Source: Pseudomonas sp. Bc-h
Lineage (GTDB): Bacteria > Pseudomonadota > Gammaproteobacteria > Pseudomonadales > Pseudomonadaceae
Length of the DNA: 64,000 nt
Assembly (NCBI RefSeq): GCF_002080045.1
Contig: NZ_MUIN01000001.1
Location: forward strand, 380,930-444,929
Reading direction: 5' to 3'
Below, in pieces: positions 8,226-19,137 of the stretch. Under the pieces are notes generated by a model, which was given only the letters and a program-made list of their open reading frames with translations, ran no database searches and was not told the origin of the DNA. The first letter of the stretch is position 1, and every line of letters starts with the position of its first letter. The translations under genes were made by a program, and so were the position numbers.

Positions 8226-9236
8226 ATGCCAACGTTTTCGCCGCGTCATGTGTATCTGGCCAGCTGCATCCTTGTGTTCGGTGGCCTGCTGCTGGTGTTA
8301 CCGCTCAATCTCTTGCCCAGCCTGCTGGCTGGCCTGTTGGTCTATGAACTGGTGGACATGCTCACTCCGCAGCTGCAACGGCTGATTGCCGGTGAGCGCG
8401 CGCGTTGGCTGGCGGTGGCTTTGCTGGGCACGATTGTGGTCAGCGTGTTGGCTTTACTGTTCGCCGGGGCGATCAGCTTTCTGCTCCATGAAGCAGAAAA
8501 TCCTGGGGCCTCGCTGGACAAGTTCATGATTCTGGTGGATCGCGCACGCGGTCAGCTGCCGCCGTTCATCGACAACTATCTGCCTGCCAGCGCCACCGAG
8601 TTTCAGGTATCCCTCAGCGCCTGGCTGACCAAACACGTCGGCGAGCTGCAACTGCTGGGTAAAGGCGCGGCGCACATGTTCGTGACCCTGCTGATCGGGA
8701 TGGTCCTGGGCGCGATCATTGCGCTGCAACGCATTCCCGATGTGACCAAGCGTAAACCTCTGGCTGCAGCGCTGTTCGAGCGTCTGCATCTGTTGAGTCA
8801 GGCGTTTCGCAATATCGTTTTCGCGCAGATCAAGATTTCCCTGCTCAATACGGCGTTCACCTCCATTTTCCTTGCCGTGATCCTGCCGCTGTGTGGCGTG
8901 CACCTGCCGCTGACCAAAACCCTGATCGTCCTGACGTTCCTGCTGGGGTTGCTGCCGGTGGTGGGAAACCTGATGTCGAACACGCTGATCTTCATCGTCG
9001 GCATGTCGCTGTCGATCTGGGTCGCACTGGCGGCGCTGGGTTATCTGATCGTGATCCACAAGGTCGAGTATTTCCTCAACGCTCGGATCGTCGGCGGACA
9101 AATCAGTGCCAAGTCCTGGGAGTTACTGCTGGCGATGCTGATCTGTGAAGCGGCGTTCGGATTGCCGGGGGTGGTGGCGGGGCCGATTTATTACGCTTAT
9201 CTGAAAAGCGAATTGCGGCGGGCGGAGCTGGTTTAG
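8226..9236 (+). CDS. AI-2E family (PerM-like) membrane protein
   Basis: A 336-residue polytopic membrane protein. It has two N-terminal helices (about residues 10-40), a helix at about 60-85, a soluble stretch at about 90-140, and then the conserved C-terminal five-helix core (LLGLLPVVGNLMSN; ending GLPGVVAGPIYYAYLKSEL). The family (PF01594) includes TqsA and various Na+/H+ antiporter-like members, so the substrate cannot be assigned. The ATG at 8226 follows a GTTTTGAGGC region. It appears monocistronic, ending just before a palindromic repeat. Confidence 0.85.
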   Translation: MPTFSPRHVYLASCILVFGGLLLVLPLNLLPSLLAGLLVYELVDMLTPQLQRLIAGERARWLAVALLGTIVVSVLALLFAGAISFLLHEAENPGASLDKFMILVDRARGQLPPFIDNYLPASATEFQVSLSAWLTKHVGELQLLGKGAAHMFVTLLIGMVLGAIIALQRIPDVTKRKPLAAALFERLHLLSQAFRNIVFAQIKISLLNTAFTSIFLAVILPLCGVHLPLTKTLIVLTFLLGLLPVVGNLMSNTLIFIVGMSLSIWVALAALGYLIVIHKVEYFLNARIVGGQISAKSWELLLAMLICEAAFGLPGVVAGPIYYAYLKSELRRAELV

Positions 9237-9260
9237 TTCGGGGTTACGCGGGGAAGACAC

Positions 9261-9342
9261 GTTGATCGTACCCACGCTCTGCGCCGATGGGACGCGGAGC
9301 GTGCTGCAGGGCATTCCCACGCAGAGCGTGGGAACGATCAAT
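9261..9342. repeat. Long palindromic repeat, family GTTCCCACGCTCTGCG
   Basis: Arms GATCGTACCCACGCTCTGCG and its inverted partner (CGCAGAGCGTGGGAACGATC) flank a shorter inner inverted repeat. It is a shorter relative of the elements at 15471-15577, 19021-19129 and 22718-22828. It lies between two convergent genes. Confidence 0.8.
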
Positions 9343-9373
9343 CAAGCGGGTTTACCTCGATTTTGAGGTTTGA

Positions 9374-10639
9374 TCAGCCGTAGCGCTTCTTCGCTTCGAT
9401 CGCCAGGCCGCTGCCGATGCTGCCAAAGATGTTCCCTTCCACATGCCGCGCTTTGGGCAGCATCGCCGCGACGCTGTTGCGCAGGGCCGGGATGCCGCTG
9501 GAGCCGCCGGTGAAGAACACGGTGTCGACATCGGTCACGCCGACCCCGGCATCGCTCAGCAGGTGGGTGACGCTCGCGCGGACTCGCTCCAGCAACGCAT
9601 CGATGGACGACTCGAACAGCTCGCGGGTCAGGTCAACGCTAAGGCCGGACTCGACGCGATCCATCGGCACCACGCGGTTTTCGGCGTGGGTCAGCTGGAT
9701 CTTTGTTTCTTCCACTTCCATCGCCAGCCAGTGCCCGGCGCGCTGTTCGATCAGCTTGAACAGACGGTCGATGCCCAGCGTGTCTTCGATGTCGTAGCGC
9801 ATGCTGCCCAGTGCCAGCTGCGACTTCTGCGAGTACACCGAGTTGATGGTGTGCCAGGTGGCCAGATTCATGTGGGTGCTGGTCGGCATGTAGGCACCAC
9901 TCTTCATGCGGCTGCCGTAGCCGAACAGCGGCATCACGCCTTGCAGGCTCAACTGCTTGTCGAAGTCGGTACCGCCGATGTGTACGCCGCCGGTGGCCAG
10001 GATATCGCTCTGACGGTCATCGAGCATGCGACGCTGGGGCGACAGGCGCACCAGCGAGAAGTCCGAAGTACCACCGCCGATGTCGACGATCAGCACCAGC
10101 TCTTCGCGCTCAAGCGTCGACTCGTAGTCGAAGGCCGCGGCGATGGGCTCGAACTGGAATGAAACGTCCTTGAAGCCGATCTTGCGCGCCACTTCGGCCA
10201 GCGTGTCTTCGGCCTCCTGGTCGGCAGCAGCGTCGTCATCGACGAAATGCACGGGACGCCCCAGCACCACCTGCTCGAACGACTGACCGGCCGCAGCTTC
10301 AGCGCGCTTTTTCAGCTCGCCGATGAACAGTCCCAGCAGGTCCTTGAACGGCATGGCCGTGCCCAGCACGCTGGTGTCGTGCTTGATCAGCTTGGAACCC
10401 AGCAGGCTTTTCAGCGAGCGCATCAGGCGGCCTTCATAGCCTTCCAGATACTCGTGCAGTGCCAGGCGGCCGTAGACCGGGCGGCGCTCTTCCATATTGA
10501 AGAAGACCACCGAAGGCAGGGTGATCTTGTCGTCCTCCAGCGCGATCAGGGTTTCCGCTCCGGGGCGCAGCCAGCCGACCGTGGAGTTGGAGGTGCCGAA
10601 ATCGATGCCAACGGCACGGGCTGGGGATGGAGTGCTCAT
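9374..10639 (-). CDS. Hsp70/DnaK-related chaperone (YegD-like)
   Basis: A 421-residue protein with the Hsp70 ATPase fold: phosphate-1 loop VGIDFGTSNSTVGW at the N-terminus, phosphate-2 VDIGGGTSDFSLV near residue 200, and adenosine motif FFTGGSSGIPAL near 380. It lacks most of the substrate-binding domain of DnaK (421 versus about 638 residues), like E. coli YegD. It is divergent from cbpA-cbpM across 298 bp, and the same arrangement is found in P. aeruginosa, which suggests a functional link with the CbpA J-domain cochaperone. That link is an inference. Confidence 0.87.
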   Translation of the reverse strand: MSTPSPARAVGIDFGTSNSTVGWLRPGAETLIALEDDKITLPSVVFFNMEERRPVYGRLALHEYLEGYEGRLMRSLKSLLGSKLIKHDTSVLGTAMPFKDLLGLFIGELKKRAEAAAGQSFEQVVLGRPVHFVDDDAAADQEAEDTLAEVARKIGFKDVSFQFEPIAAAFDYESTLEREELVLIVDIGGGTSDFSLVRLSPQRRMLDDRQSDILATGGVHIGGTDFDKQLSLQGVMPLFGYGSRMKSGAYMPTSTHMNLATWHTINSVYSQKSQLALGSMRYDIEDTLGIDRLFKLIEQRAGHWLAMEVEETKIQLTHAENRVVPMDRVESGLSVDLTRELFESSIDALLERVRASVTHLLSDAGVGVTDVDTVFFTGGSSGIPALRNSVAAMLPKARHVEGNIFGSIGSGLAIEAKKRYG

Positions 10640-10937
10640 GTTCTTTACGTTCCGGTCAAAAAAACGGCCGCGCAGTGTATGCGAGTGGGCGGCAGATTCG
10701 TAGCGCGTAACGTCGGTTTTTCACACCATTTGCGTCTATTTCGCACAGGTGGCTTGAACTGGAGCGTTGCAAACCCAATCTTGCAGGCAACTCTCATTGC
10801 ATTCGGCCGGTTTGGACAACGTTTCAAGCTCGCGAGGCCGTGTGCCGATAACCTTGCAACATTCAGCGCGTCCAACGTTCTCATTTGATAACGCGATACG
10901 GGACTGAGCTGGATAATCCGGAATGGGTGACCGTTAG
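10640..10937. other. Divergent intergenic region between hsp70-like gene and cbpA
   Basis: A 298-bp non-coding stretch that must hold the promoters of both divergent transcripts. I see no convincing sigma-32 element, operator palindrome or repeat in it. Confidence 0.5.
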
Positions 10938-11906
10938 ATGGACTTCAAAGACTATTACAAGATCCTTGGCGTAGAGCCGACGGCGGACGAGAAGACGATC
11001 AAGACCGCCTATCGCAAGCTCGCGCGCAAGTATCACCCCGACGTCAGCAAAGAGCCTGGCGCGGAAGACAAATTCAAGGAGGCCTCCGAGGCCTACGAAG
11101 CGCTGAGCGACCCTGAGAAGCGCGCCGAGTACGACGACATCCGCAAATACGGCCAGCAGGGCCGTTTCCAGCCGCCTCCGGGCTGGCAGGGGCGTGGTGG
11201 CGCGGGTGCTGCGGACTTTGGAAACATGGGCGGTGGCGGCGGTTTCGAGGGCGGGGATTTCTCCGACTTCTTCAGTTCGATTTTCGGCAATCGTGGTGGC
11301 CCGCAGGGCGGTCGTCCGCGCAGCACTGGCCGCAGAGGACAAGACGTGGAAATGGAACTGGCGATTTTCCTTGAGGAAACCCTCTCGACCGAGTCGAAGA
11401 AGATCAGCTTCAAGGTGCCGCAGCACAGTGCCAATGGCCAGCGCATGGCAGACATCACCAAGACCCTGAACGTGAAGATCCCGGCGGGCGTCACCGATGG
11501 CGAGCGCATTCGTCTCAAAGGGCAGGGCGCTCCGGGCATGGCCGGTGGCGAAAACGGTGATCTGTTCCTGACCATTCGTCTGGCTCCGCACCCCAAGTTC
11601 GACGTCGAAGGTCACGACCTGATCATCACCGTGCCGCTGGCACCGTGGGAGGCGGCACTAGGCACCAAGGTCGCGGTGCCGACCCTGACAGGCAAGATCA
11701 ACCTGACCATTCGTCCGGACAGTCAGAGCGGGCAGCGACTGCGGGTTAAAGGTAATGGTCTGTTGAACAAGCAGGGCGAGCGTGGCGATCTGTATGCGCA
11801 GTTGAAGATCGTCATGCCCAAGTCCACCGATGACGCCACCAAAGCGCTGTGGGAGAAGCTGGCCGAGAAGGCCGCATTCGATCCGAGGGCTCAATGGAGT
11901 AACTGA
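10938..11906 (+). CDS. cbpA: Curved DNA-binding protein CbpA (J-domain protein)
   Basis: A 322-residue DnaJ-class protein. The J-domain (residues 1-70) has the HPD motif at H33-P34-D35. A Gly/Phe-rich linker (about 75-125, with a GGGGG run) and the two beta-sandwich client-binding domains (about 130-310) follow. No zinc-finger domain is present, which separates CbpA from DnaJ. It stimulates Hsp70 ATPase and binds curved DNA. It is followed 2 bp later by cbpM. Confidence 0.94.
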   Translation: MDFKDYYKILGVEPTADEKTIKTAYRKLARKYHPDVSKEPGAEDKFKEASEAYEALSDPEKRAEYDDIRKYGQQGRFQPPPGWQGRGGAGAADFGNMGGGGGFEGGDFSDFFSSIFGNRGGPQGGRPRSTGRRGQDVEMELAIFLEETLSTESKKISFKVPQHSANGQRMADITKTLNVKIPAGVTDGERIRLKGQGAPGMAGGENGDLFLTIRLAPHPKFDVEGHDLIITVPLAPWEAALGTKVAVPTLTGKINLTIRPDSQSGQRLRVKGNGLLNKQGERGDLYAQLKIVMPKSTDDATKALWEKLAEKAAFDPRAQWSN

Positions 11907-11908
11907 TC

Positions 11909-12208
11909 ATGAGCAACACCCTGGTCGTAGACATGCAGGAATTCTGTCAGGTGGTCGACATGCCGGTCGCCTATGTCATCGAAATCGTCGAGCACGGGAT
12001 CGTCGAGCCCCAAGGGAAGAAGCCTGATGAATGGCTGTTTGACACTTATTCGTTGTCGATCGCCAAACGCGCGGCCAAGTTGCATCACGATCTGGAAATG
12101 GAATGGGACGGCGTCGCCCTGGCGCTGAACCTGCTGGACGAGCTTGAGCAGGTGCGGGCCGAGAATCGCATGCTCAAACAGCGGTTGGGGCGTTTTGTAG
12201 AGGATTGA
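11909..12208 (+). CDS. cbpM: CbpA modulator CbpM
   Basis: A 99-residue MerR-like helix-turn-helix protein (VYVIEIVEHGIVEPQG-type segment near residues 20-40) with a C-terminal amphipathic/coiled-coil helix (LDELEQVRAENRMLKQRL). CbpM binds the CbpA J-domain and inhibits its co-chaperone and DNA-binding activity. It starts 2 bp after the cbpA stop, so the pair is surely co-transcribed. Confidence 0.92.
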   Translation: MSNTLVVDMQEFCQVVDMPVAYVIEIVEHGIVEPQGKKPDEWLFDTYSLSIAKRAAKLHHDLEMEWDGVALALNLLDELEQVRAENRMLKQRLGRFVED

Positions 12209-12269
12209 GAGGCCAATCCCTTGGCCTGATCCACTGGCCCACTGCTTTCTCTGTAGGAGGGAGCTTGGT

Positions 12270-12352
12270 GGGAGGGAGCTTGCTCGCGAAGGCGGTGAGT
12301 CAGATACAAGTGACGTGACTGACCCAACGCCTTCGCGGGCAAGTTCCTTCCG
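12270..12352. repeat. Inverted REP pair, GAGCTTGCTCGCGAAGGCG family
   Basis: Left arm GCTTGCTCGCGAAGGCGGTG with TGAGTCAG and right arm CTGACCCAACGCCTTCGCGGGCAAG-like sequence form a stem around a short loop. This is a very common intergenic palindrome of P. fluorescens-type genomes. It lies between cbpM and the convergent histidine kinase gene. Confidence 0.8.
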
Positions 12353-12409
12353 ACAAGTATTGCGTTTCTCCGTAGGGTAATCTGCCGCGAACGGTTGCAG
12401 CGAAGTCCA

Positions 12410-13543
12410 TTACCCCTGCTTCGGCAACACCACGGTAAACGTGGTCCCATCTCCGAAATTCGACGTCACGGTAATGCTCCCGCTGTGCGCGTTGACCACT
12501 TCCTTGACGATGAACAGCCCCAACCCAAGGCTGGTGGAAGGATTGTTCGTGCCGGCTTCTTCGTTGAGCGAGCGCACCAGCGGGTCGAAAATGCTGCCGA
12601 TGGCTTCCTCGGCTATCGGTTCGCCGTCGTTGTGCACTGACAAGCTCACATGGTTTTCACCGCCCACCAGCGAGACGCTGATCTTGTGAGTCGCTGCTCC
12701 GTGCTGCAGGGCATTGCCGATCAGGTTCTGCAGCATCTGGTCGATTCGCGCCCTGTCCCAATCCCCTTGCGTGTCGCCAGTGCTGGTGAATTCCGGGTCG
12801 CAATCCGGATGCCCCGCGCTCGCTTCGTCGATGGCATCGCGACAGGCGGCGGTCATTTCCATGGGCTTTCGCTCGATGGGCAATGTCACGCCCAGACGGC
12901 TGCGTACGAATTCCAGCAGGTCCTTGACCATCGTCGCCATGTGTTTGCTGCTGCTCTTGATGCGCTTGATATAAGCCATCTCTGCGTCACCGAGCCCTGC
13001 TTTGCGCATCAACACTTCGGACGACATGCTGATCGCCTGCAACGGCGCGCGCAGGTCATGGCCGAGGATGGCAAGGAAGATGTCCCGCGAGCGGTTGACG
13101 CGTTCGGCATAGGCCGCCGTCGATTCGGCCAGCGCCTCGTCGATGGCCTCATTGAAACGGATCATGTCGGTGAAGTGGCCAATTTCCGGGTTGTTCAGGC
13201 TTTCAGCCCAGAACCGGATGACCGTGGCGCGCAGGTGACGGAATTCTGAGGTCATCTGCACCAGATCGAACCCGACCGTATGTCGCAATTCGCCGTGGCT
13301 GGCGGCGGCCTGGTCCAGCGTCGGCGTCTTGCCGACGTCCTCGCCCTGAGCCTTGGCGATCTGCTCGGCCTTGGACTGCGCAGTGTTCATGTCTCGCGAG
13401 GCCGCCAGCAGGATAGCTTTGGCGTGGTCGCGCAACTCCACACTGCTCATCGAATCCGCCGCCGGAGTCAGGGTCGCGGCGAATTTTTCCCATTCATCGA
13501 CGATGCGGTCAACGTTCTGCACGATGAAGTCGGAAAGACGCAT
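12410..13543 (-). CDS. Soluble sensor histidine kinase
   Basis: A 377-residue protein with no membrane segments. A helical N-terminal sensor region (about 1-140, resembling RsbRD/RsbT co-antagonist N-terminal domains) precedes a HisKA domain with the phospho-acceptor H162 in FLAILGHDLRAPLQ, and a HATPase domain with N-box NLIGNALQHG and G-box SLGLGLFIVKEVV. No receiver domain or response regulator gene adjoins it. It lies 206 bp downstream of ureC on the same strand, but a REP pair intervenes, so co-transcription is uncertain. Signal and partner are unknown. Confidence 0.85.
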   Translation of the reverse strand: MRLSDFIVQNVDRIVDEWEKFAATLTPAADSMSSVELRDHAKAILLAASRDMNTAQSKAEQIAKAQGEDVGKTPTLDQAAASHGELRHTVGFDLVQMTSEFRHLRATVIRFWAESLNNPEIGHFTDMIRFNEAIDEALAESTAAYAERVNRSRDIFLAILGHDLRAPLQAISMSSEVLMRKAGLGDAEMAYIKRIKSSSKHMATMVKDLLEFVRSRLGVTLPIERKPMEMTAACRDAIDEASAGHPDCDPEFTSTGDTQGDWDRARIDQMLQNLIGNALQHGAATHKISVSLVGGENHVSLSVHNDGEPIAEEAIGSIFDPLVRSLNEEAGTNNPSTSLGLGLFIVKEVVNAHSGSITVTSNFGDGTTFTVVLPKQG

Positions 13544-13658
13544 GGGTTACTACCTTGCTGGCATGGCGCTGAATGAAGTGGGGCCATCTTAGCGCCATGT
13601 TGTGGCAGGAAGAACAGGGCATTTGCGCCTTGCGCTATCACGACGGGTCACACGGTCT

Positions 13659-13724
13659 GTAGCAGCACGGCTTGCCGGCGGTTTCGATATTGAAAACGCC
13701 GCCGCCGGCAAGCCGGACTGCTAC
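13659..13724. repeat. Paired REP element between ureC and the histidine kinase
   Basis: Nearly perfect inverted repeat: GTAGCAGCACGGCTTGCCGG and CCGGCAAGCCGGACTGCTAC surround a loop with TTTCGATATTGAAAA. It follows the ureC stop (minus strand) and could stabilise the 3' end of the urease mRNA or end it. Confidence 0.8.
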
Positions 13725-13749
13725 CGGTACAAAACACGCAAACGTCCCT

Positions 13750-15450
13750 TTAAAACAGGAAATACCGCTGCGCCATCGGCAGCACATCCGCAGGCTCGCA
13801 CCACAACAGCACACCATCGGCCTTGACCTGGTAGGTCTGTGGGTCGACGTCGATGTTGGGCAGGTAGTCGTTGTGAATCAGGTCGGCCTTGGTGACGCTG
13901 CGACAGCCTTTGACCACGCCGATCTGTTTCTTCAGGCCCAGCTGCTGCGGCACCCCTGCGTCCATCGCCGCCTGGCTGATGAAAGTCAGGCTGCTGGCGT
14001 GCAGCGAGCTGCCGTAGCTGGCGAACATCGGGCGGTAGTGCACCGGTTGCGGGGTCGGGATCGAGGCGTTGGCGTCGCCCATCAAGCTGGCCGCAATGGA
14101 GCCGCCCTTCAAAATCAACGTCGGTTTGACGCCGAAGAACGCCGGACGCCAGAGCACCAGATCCGCCCACTTGCCGACTTCGATGGAGCCTACTTCGTGG
14201 CTGATGCCGTGGGTGATCGCCGGGTTGATGGTGTATTTGGCGATGTAGCGCTTGGCGCGGAAGTTGTCATTGCCTTCGCCATCGCCCGGCAGCGGGCCGC
14301 GCTGGCGCTTCATTTTGTCGGCGGTCTGCCAGGTGCGCATGATGACTTCGCCGACGCGACCCATGGCCTGGCTGTCGGAACTGAGCATCGAGAACGCACC
14401 CAGGTCATGCAGGATGTCTTCGGCGGCAATAGTCTCGCGACGAATACGGCTTTCGGCGAACGCGACGTCTTCGGCAATGCTCGGGTCCAGGTGATGACAG
14501 ACCATCAGCATGTCCAGGTGCTCGTCGATGGTGTTGCGGGTGAACGGGCGAGTCGGGTTGGTCGAACTTGGCAGCACGTTAGGGAAGCCGCAGGCCTTGA
14601 TGATGTCCGGCGCATGGCCGCCACCGGCACCTTCGGTGTGGTAGGTGTGGATGGTGCGGTTCTTGAACGCGGCCAGGGTTGTTTCGACGAATCCGGATTC
14701 ATTCAGCGTGTCGGTATGGATCGCCACCTGCACGTCGTATTGATCGGCCACGCTCAGGCAGTTGTCGATGGCCGCGGGCGTGGTGCCCCAGTCTTCGTGC
14801 AGTTTGAGGCCAATCGCGCCGGCCTTGACCTGCTCGATCAGCGGTTCTGGCACGCTGACGTTGCCCTTGCCAGTGAAACCGATGTTCATCGGGAAGGCTT
14901 CAGCCGCCTGCAACATGCGCATCATGTGCCATTTACCGGGGGTGACCGTGGTCGCGTTGGTGCCGGTCGCAGGGCCGGTGCCACCACCGATCATGGTGGT
15001 GACGCCGCTCATCAGCGCTTCTTCGATCTGCTGTGGGCAGATGAAGTGGATATGCGTGTCGACACCGCCTGCGGTGAGGATCATGCCTTCACCCGCGATG
15101 ATTTCGGTGGCCGCGCCGATAGCGATGGTTACGTCCGGCTGGATGTCCGGGTTGCCCGCTTTGCCAATGGCGGCGATGCGGCCGTCCTTGATGCCGACGT
15201 CGGCCTTGACGATGCCCCAGTGATCGATGATCAGCGCGTTGGTGATCAGTGTGTCGACCACTTCGGCCGCCAGCAATTGGCTTTGGCCCATGCCATCGCG
15301 GATGACCTTGCCACCGCCGAATTTCACTTCTTCGCCGTAGGTGGTGAAGTCCTGCTCGACCTCGACCCACAACTCGGTGTCCGCCAGCCGCACACGGTCG
15401 CCGACGGTTGGACCGAACATGTCGGCGTAGGCTTGTCTGGAGATTTTCAT
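13750..15450 (-). CDS. ureC: Urease alpha subunit UreC
   Basis: The catalytic subunit (566 residues, the normal length) hydrolyses urea to ammonia and carbamate in the cytoplasm. Visible nickel ligands are H133 and H135 (DTHIHF), the carbamylated K216 (GLKLHEDWG), H245, H271 and D359. The mobile flap carries C318-H319-H320. All catalytic residues are present, so it should be active. It is the last structural gene in the locus on the minus strand, 137 bp after ureB, with a long palindrome in the gap that makes this spacing unusually large for a urease operon. Confidence 0.97.
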   Translation of the reverse strand: MKISRQAYADMFGPTVGDRVRLADTELWVEVEQDFTTYGEEVKFGGGKVIRDGMGQSQLLAAEVVDTLITNALIIDHWGIVKADVGIKDGRIAAIGKAGNPDIQPDVTIAIGAATEIIAGEGMILTAGGVDTHIHFICPQQIEEALMSGVTTMIGGGTGPATGTNATTVTPGKWHMMRMLQAAEAFPMNIGFTGKGNVSVPEPLIEQVKAGAIGLKLHEDWGTTPAAIDNCLSVADQYDVQVAIHTDTLNESGFVETTLAAFKNRTIHTYHTEGAGGGHAPDIIKACGFPNVLPSSTNPTRPFTRNTIDEHLDMLMVCHHLDPSIAEDVAFAESRIRRETIAAEDILHDLGAFSMLSSDSQAMGRVGEVIMRTWQTADKMKRQRGPLPGDGEGNDNFRAKRYIAKYTINPAITHGISHEVGSIEVGKWADLVLWRPAFFGVKPTLILKGGSIAASLMGDANASIPTPQPVHYRPMFASYGSSLHASSLTFISQAAMDAGVPQQLGLKKQIGVVKGCRSVTKADLIHNDYLPNIDVDPQTYQVKADGVLLWCEPADVLPMAQRYFLF

Positions 15451-15470
15451 CGAAATTCCTTATGCGTTCT

Positions 15471-15577
15471 GATCGTTCCCACGCTCTGCGTGGTAACGCC
15501 TCTCTGGACGCTCTGCGTCCGGTCTGTGACGCGGAGCGTCACGGGCTGCATTCCCACGCAGAGCGTGGGAACGATCA
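15471..15577. repeat. 107-bp palindromic repeat between ureB and ureC
   Basis: Outer arms GATCGTTCCCACGCTCTGCG and CGCAGAGCGTGGGAACGATC enclose an inner inverted pair (GACGCTCTGCGTC, GACGCGGAGCGTC). It ends 10 bp from the ureB stop and begins 21 bp from the ureC start. Sister copies are at 19021-19129 and 22718-22828, with a shorter one at 9261-9342. Confidence 0.88.
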
Positions 15578-15587
15578 ATGTCTTGAT

Positions 15588-17006
<1,419 letters not shown>

Positions 17007-17035
17007 GTTCGTTTTCACTTGTTCAGTTGGATGCG

Positions 17036-17338
17036 TCAGGCGATTGGCTGATGCACGGTGACCAGCTTGGTGCCGTCCGGGAAGGTGGCTTCGACCTGGA
17101 TTTCCGGGATCATTTCCGGGATGCCTTCCATCACCTGTTCGCGGGTCAGCAGGGTGGTGCCGTAGTGCATCAGTTCGGCGACCGTCTGGCCGTCGCGCGC
17201 GCCTTCGAGCAACGCGGCGGAGATGAAGGCCATGGCTTCCGGGTAGTTGAGTTTCAAGCCGCGAGCCAGTCGCCGCTCGGCCACAAGGCCTGCGGTGAAG
17301 ATCAGCATCTTGTCTTTTTCGCGTGGAGTCAGATCCAT
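17036..17338 (-). CDS. ureA: Urease gamma subunit UreA
   Basis: A 100-residue protein starting [14 protein letters not shown] and ending in [18 protein letters not shown], the standard length of bacterial UreA. It is the small structural subunit of urease. The ATG at 17338 was chosen over an in-frame upstream start because it gives the universally conserved N-terminus. It lies 72 bp downstream of ureD. Confidence 0.97.
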   Translation of the reverse strand: MDLTPREKDKMLIFTAGLVAERRLARGLKLNYPEAMAFISAALLEGARDGQTVAELMHYGTTLLTREQVMEGIPEMIPEIQVEATFPDGTKLVTVHQPIA

Positions 17339-17410
17339 GGTTTTGTCCGTTTCAAATAATTGAATAAGGTGAATCAACTGCCATCGAACCATGGCTGTGC
17401 AATTGCAGTG

Positions 17411-18256
17411 TCAGGTACTCCAGATCCTCGGCGCCACGGCCTCTCGACCCAGCAGGGCAGGGCGCAGCAGTTTCCATAATTCGATCAGCCAGGCCCTTGC
17501 GTGCAGGGCTTCATCGGCCAGACAGCGAGCGACGATCAGGCCGGGCAACTGGCTCAAATCACCGCGCACTGGCGAATGGTCAGCCAAGTCACGGCAACGC
17601 TCCATCAGCTCGGCGGCTATTTCTCCGGTCACGATCAGGGTGGCGAACACCGGTTTGCCCCCCAGCCCCACAGGCGAATCCAGCAAACCGTCATTCCCTG
17701 TGATGCGCTGACGCTCATGCCACAGCAACTTGCCGTCGCGGCGGATATCCAGGTGCGCCTGAAAATGCCCCTGATCGAAACGCTCATCGCTGGCCGGGCG
17801 TCCCAAGGCAACCACGTCCCAATAGAAGAGTCGGGCGTCGCCCTCGAGGTCGACGCGTGTGCTGAGCTCAGCCTTGGCCTCGCTGAAGACGATGGTCTCC
17901 TGCGGCAGCCATTCCAGGGTTCCCCCGGCAGCGATTTTCAGGTCGAGCTGCTGATAAGCCGGGCCCGCAGCGCGATACCACTTGGCGGCGCCAGGGCTGG
18001 TGAGTTGCGCCCAGGCATCGGGCCCGACGCTGGCGCTGATGTCCAGCCGGTCACCACCCGCGATGCCGCCAGGCGGATGAACGATGATGTGCTGGCAGAC
18101 TTCAGGGCCTTCGGCATACAGGTGTTTCTGCACCCGCAACGGGCCTTTGTGGCGACGCTGAGTCGGGCGTGTGCTGTCGCCGAAACGCCCATAGCCCAGC
18201 TCCAGCTCGGCGTGCCAGCTGGGTGTGAACAGGGCGGTGTGGGCAGGAAGATTCAT
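17411..18256 (-). CDS. ureD: Urease accessory protein UreD
   Basis: A 281-residue accessory protein with the UreD core: [43 protein letters not shown] and [12 protein letters not shown]. UreD forms the UreDFG complex that delivers nickel and CO2 to apo-urease; ureF and ureG are not in the window. It is 49 bp downstream of urtE on the same strand, so transporter and urease are probably one transcription unit. Confidence 0.95.
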   Translation of the reverse strand: MNLPAHTALFTPSWHAELELGYGRFGDSTRPTQRRHKGPLRVQKHLYAEGPEVCQHIIVHPPGGIAGGDRLDISASVGPDAWAQLTSPGAAKWYRAAGPAYQQLDLKIAAGGTLEWLPQETIVFSEAKAELSTRVDLEGDARLFYWDVVALGRPASDERFDQGHFQAHLDIRRDGKLLWHERQRITGNDGLLDSPVGLGGKPVFATLIVTGEIAAELMERCRDLADHSPVRGDLSQLPGLIVARCLADEALHARAWLIELWKLLRPALLGREAVAPRIWST

Positions 18257-18305
18257 AGTGCTCGTTATCGTTTTTCGAAGGCGACTACCTTAGCCGATCG
18301 GCGGG

Positions 18306-19004
18306 TCAAATGGTGACCAGACCACGCACGCCTTCGGACTCCATATTTTCGCCGCGACCTTGCTGAATGATCTCGCCGCGGGACATCACGATGTACTGAT
18401 CGGCAAGTTCGGCGGCGAAGTCGTAGAACTGCTCGACCAACAGGATCGCCATGTCGCCCCGCGCAGCGAGTTTTTTGATCACTGCGCCGATTTCCTTGAT
18501 GACTGAGGGCTGAATTCCTTCGGTGGGTTCGTCGAGAATCAGCAGCCGCGGACGACTTGCCAGCGCGCGACCGATTGCCAACTGTTGCTGCTGACCACCG
18601 GAGAGGTCGCCGCCACGGCGTTGCTTCATTTGCAGCAGCACCGGGAACAACTCATAAATGAACGCGGGCACTTCCTTGGCTTCGGAGCCGGGGAAACGCG
18701 ACAGGCCCATCAACAGGTTTTCTTCCACTGTCAGGCGCCCGAAAATCTCGCGGCCCTGGGGCACGTAAGCGATGCCGGAATGCACGCGTTGATGCGGCTT
18801 GAAGCCTGTGATCGGCTTGCCTTCCCACTGCACGACGCCTTCTTTGGCGGGCAGCAGGCCCATCAGCACCTTGAGCAGCGTGGTCTTGCCTACACCGTTG
18901 CGGCCCAGCAGGCAGGTCACTTCCCCGATTTTCACGTCGAAGGACAGGCCACGCAGAATGTGGCTGCCGCCGTAGTACTGGTGAAGCTTCTCTATTTGCA
19001 ACAT
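18306..19004 (-). CDS. urtE: Urea ABC transporter ATPase UrtE
   Basis: A 232-residue LivF-type ABC ATPase. Walker A GRNGVGKTT, signature LSGGQQQQLAIGRAL, Walker B LLILDEPTEGIQP and the switch His region LLVEQFYDF are intact. The VPQGREIF segment is typical of UrtE/LivF. With UrtD it powers high-affinity urea uptake through UrtBC. It is separated from urtD by a 109-bp palindromic repeat. Confidence 0.94.
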   Translation of the reverse strand: MLQIEKLHQYYGGSHILRGLSFDVKIGEVTCLLGRNGVGKTTLLKVLMGLLPAKEGVVQWEGKPITGFKPHQRVHSGIAYVPQGREIFGRLTVEENLLMGLSRFPGSEAKEVPAFIYELFPVLLQMKQRRGGDLSGGQQQQLAIGRALASRPRLLILDEPTEGIQPSVIKEIGAVIKKLAARGDMAILLVEQFYDFAAELADQYIVMSRGEIIQQGRGENMESEGVRGLVTI

Positions 19005-19020
19005 GTTCGAACTCTCCCGG

Positions 19021-19129
19021 TGATCATTCCCACGCTCCGCGTGGGAATGCCGCGATGGACGCTCTGCGTCCGCTATGTGACGCAGAGCGTCACGGGATGC
19101 ATTCCCACGCAGAGCGCGGGAACGATCAA
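19021..19129. repeat. 109-bp palindromic repeat between urtD and urtE
   Basis: It has the same architecture as the 15471-15577 element: outer arms TGATCATTCCCACGCTCCGCG and a CCCACGCAGAGCGCGGGAACGATC-like partner, with an inner GACGCTCTGCGTC / GACGCAGAGCGTC pair. It fills nearly all of the 133-bp urtD-urtE gap. Confidence 0.88.
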
Positions 19130-19137
19130 GGTCTGCA

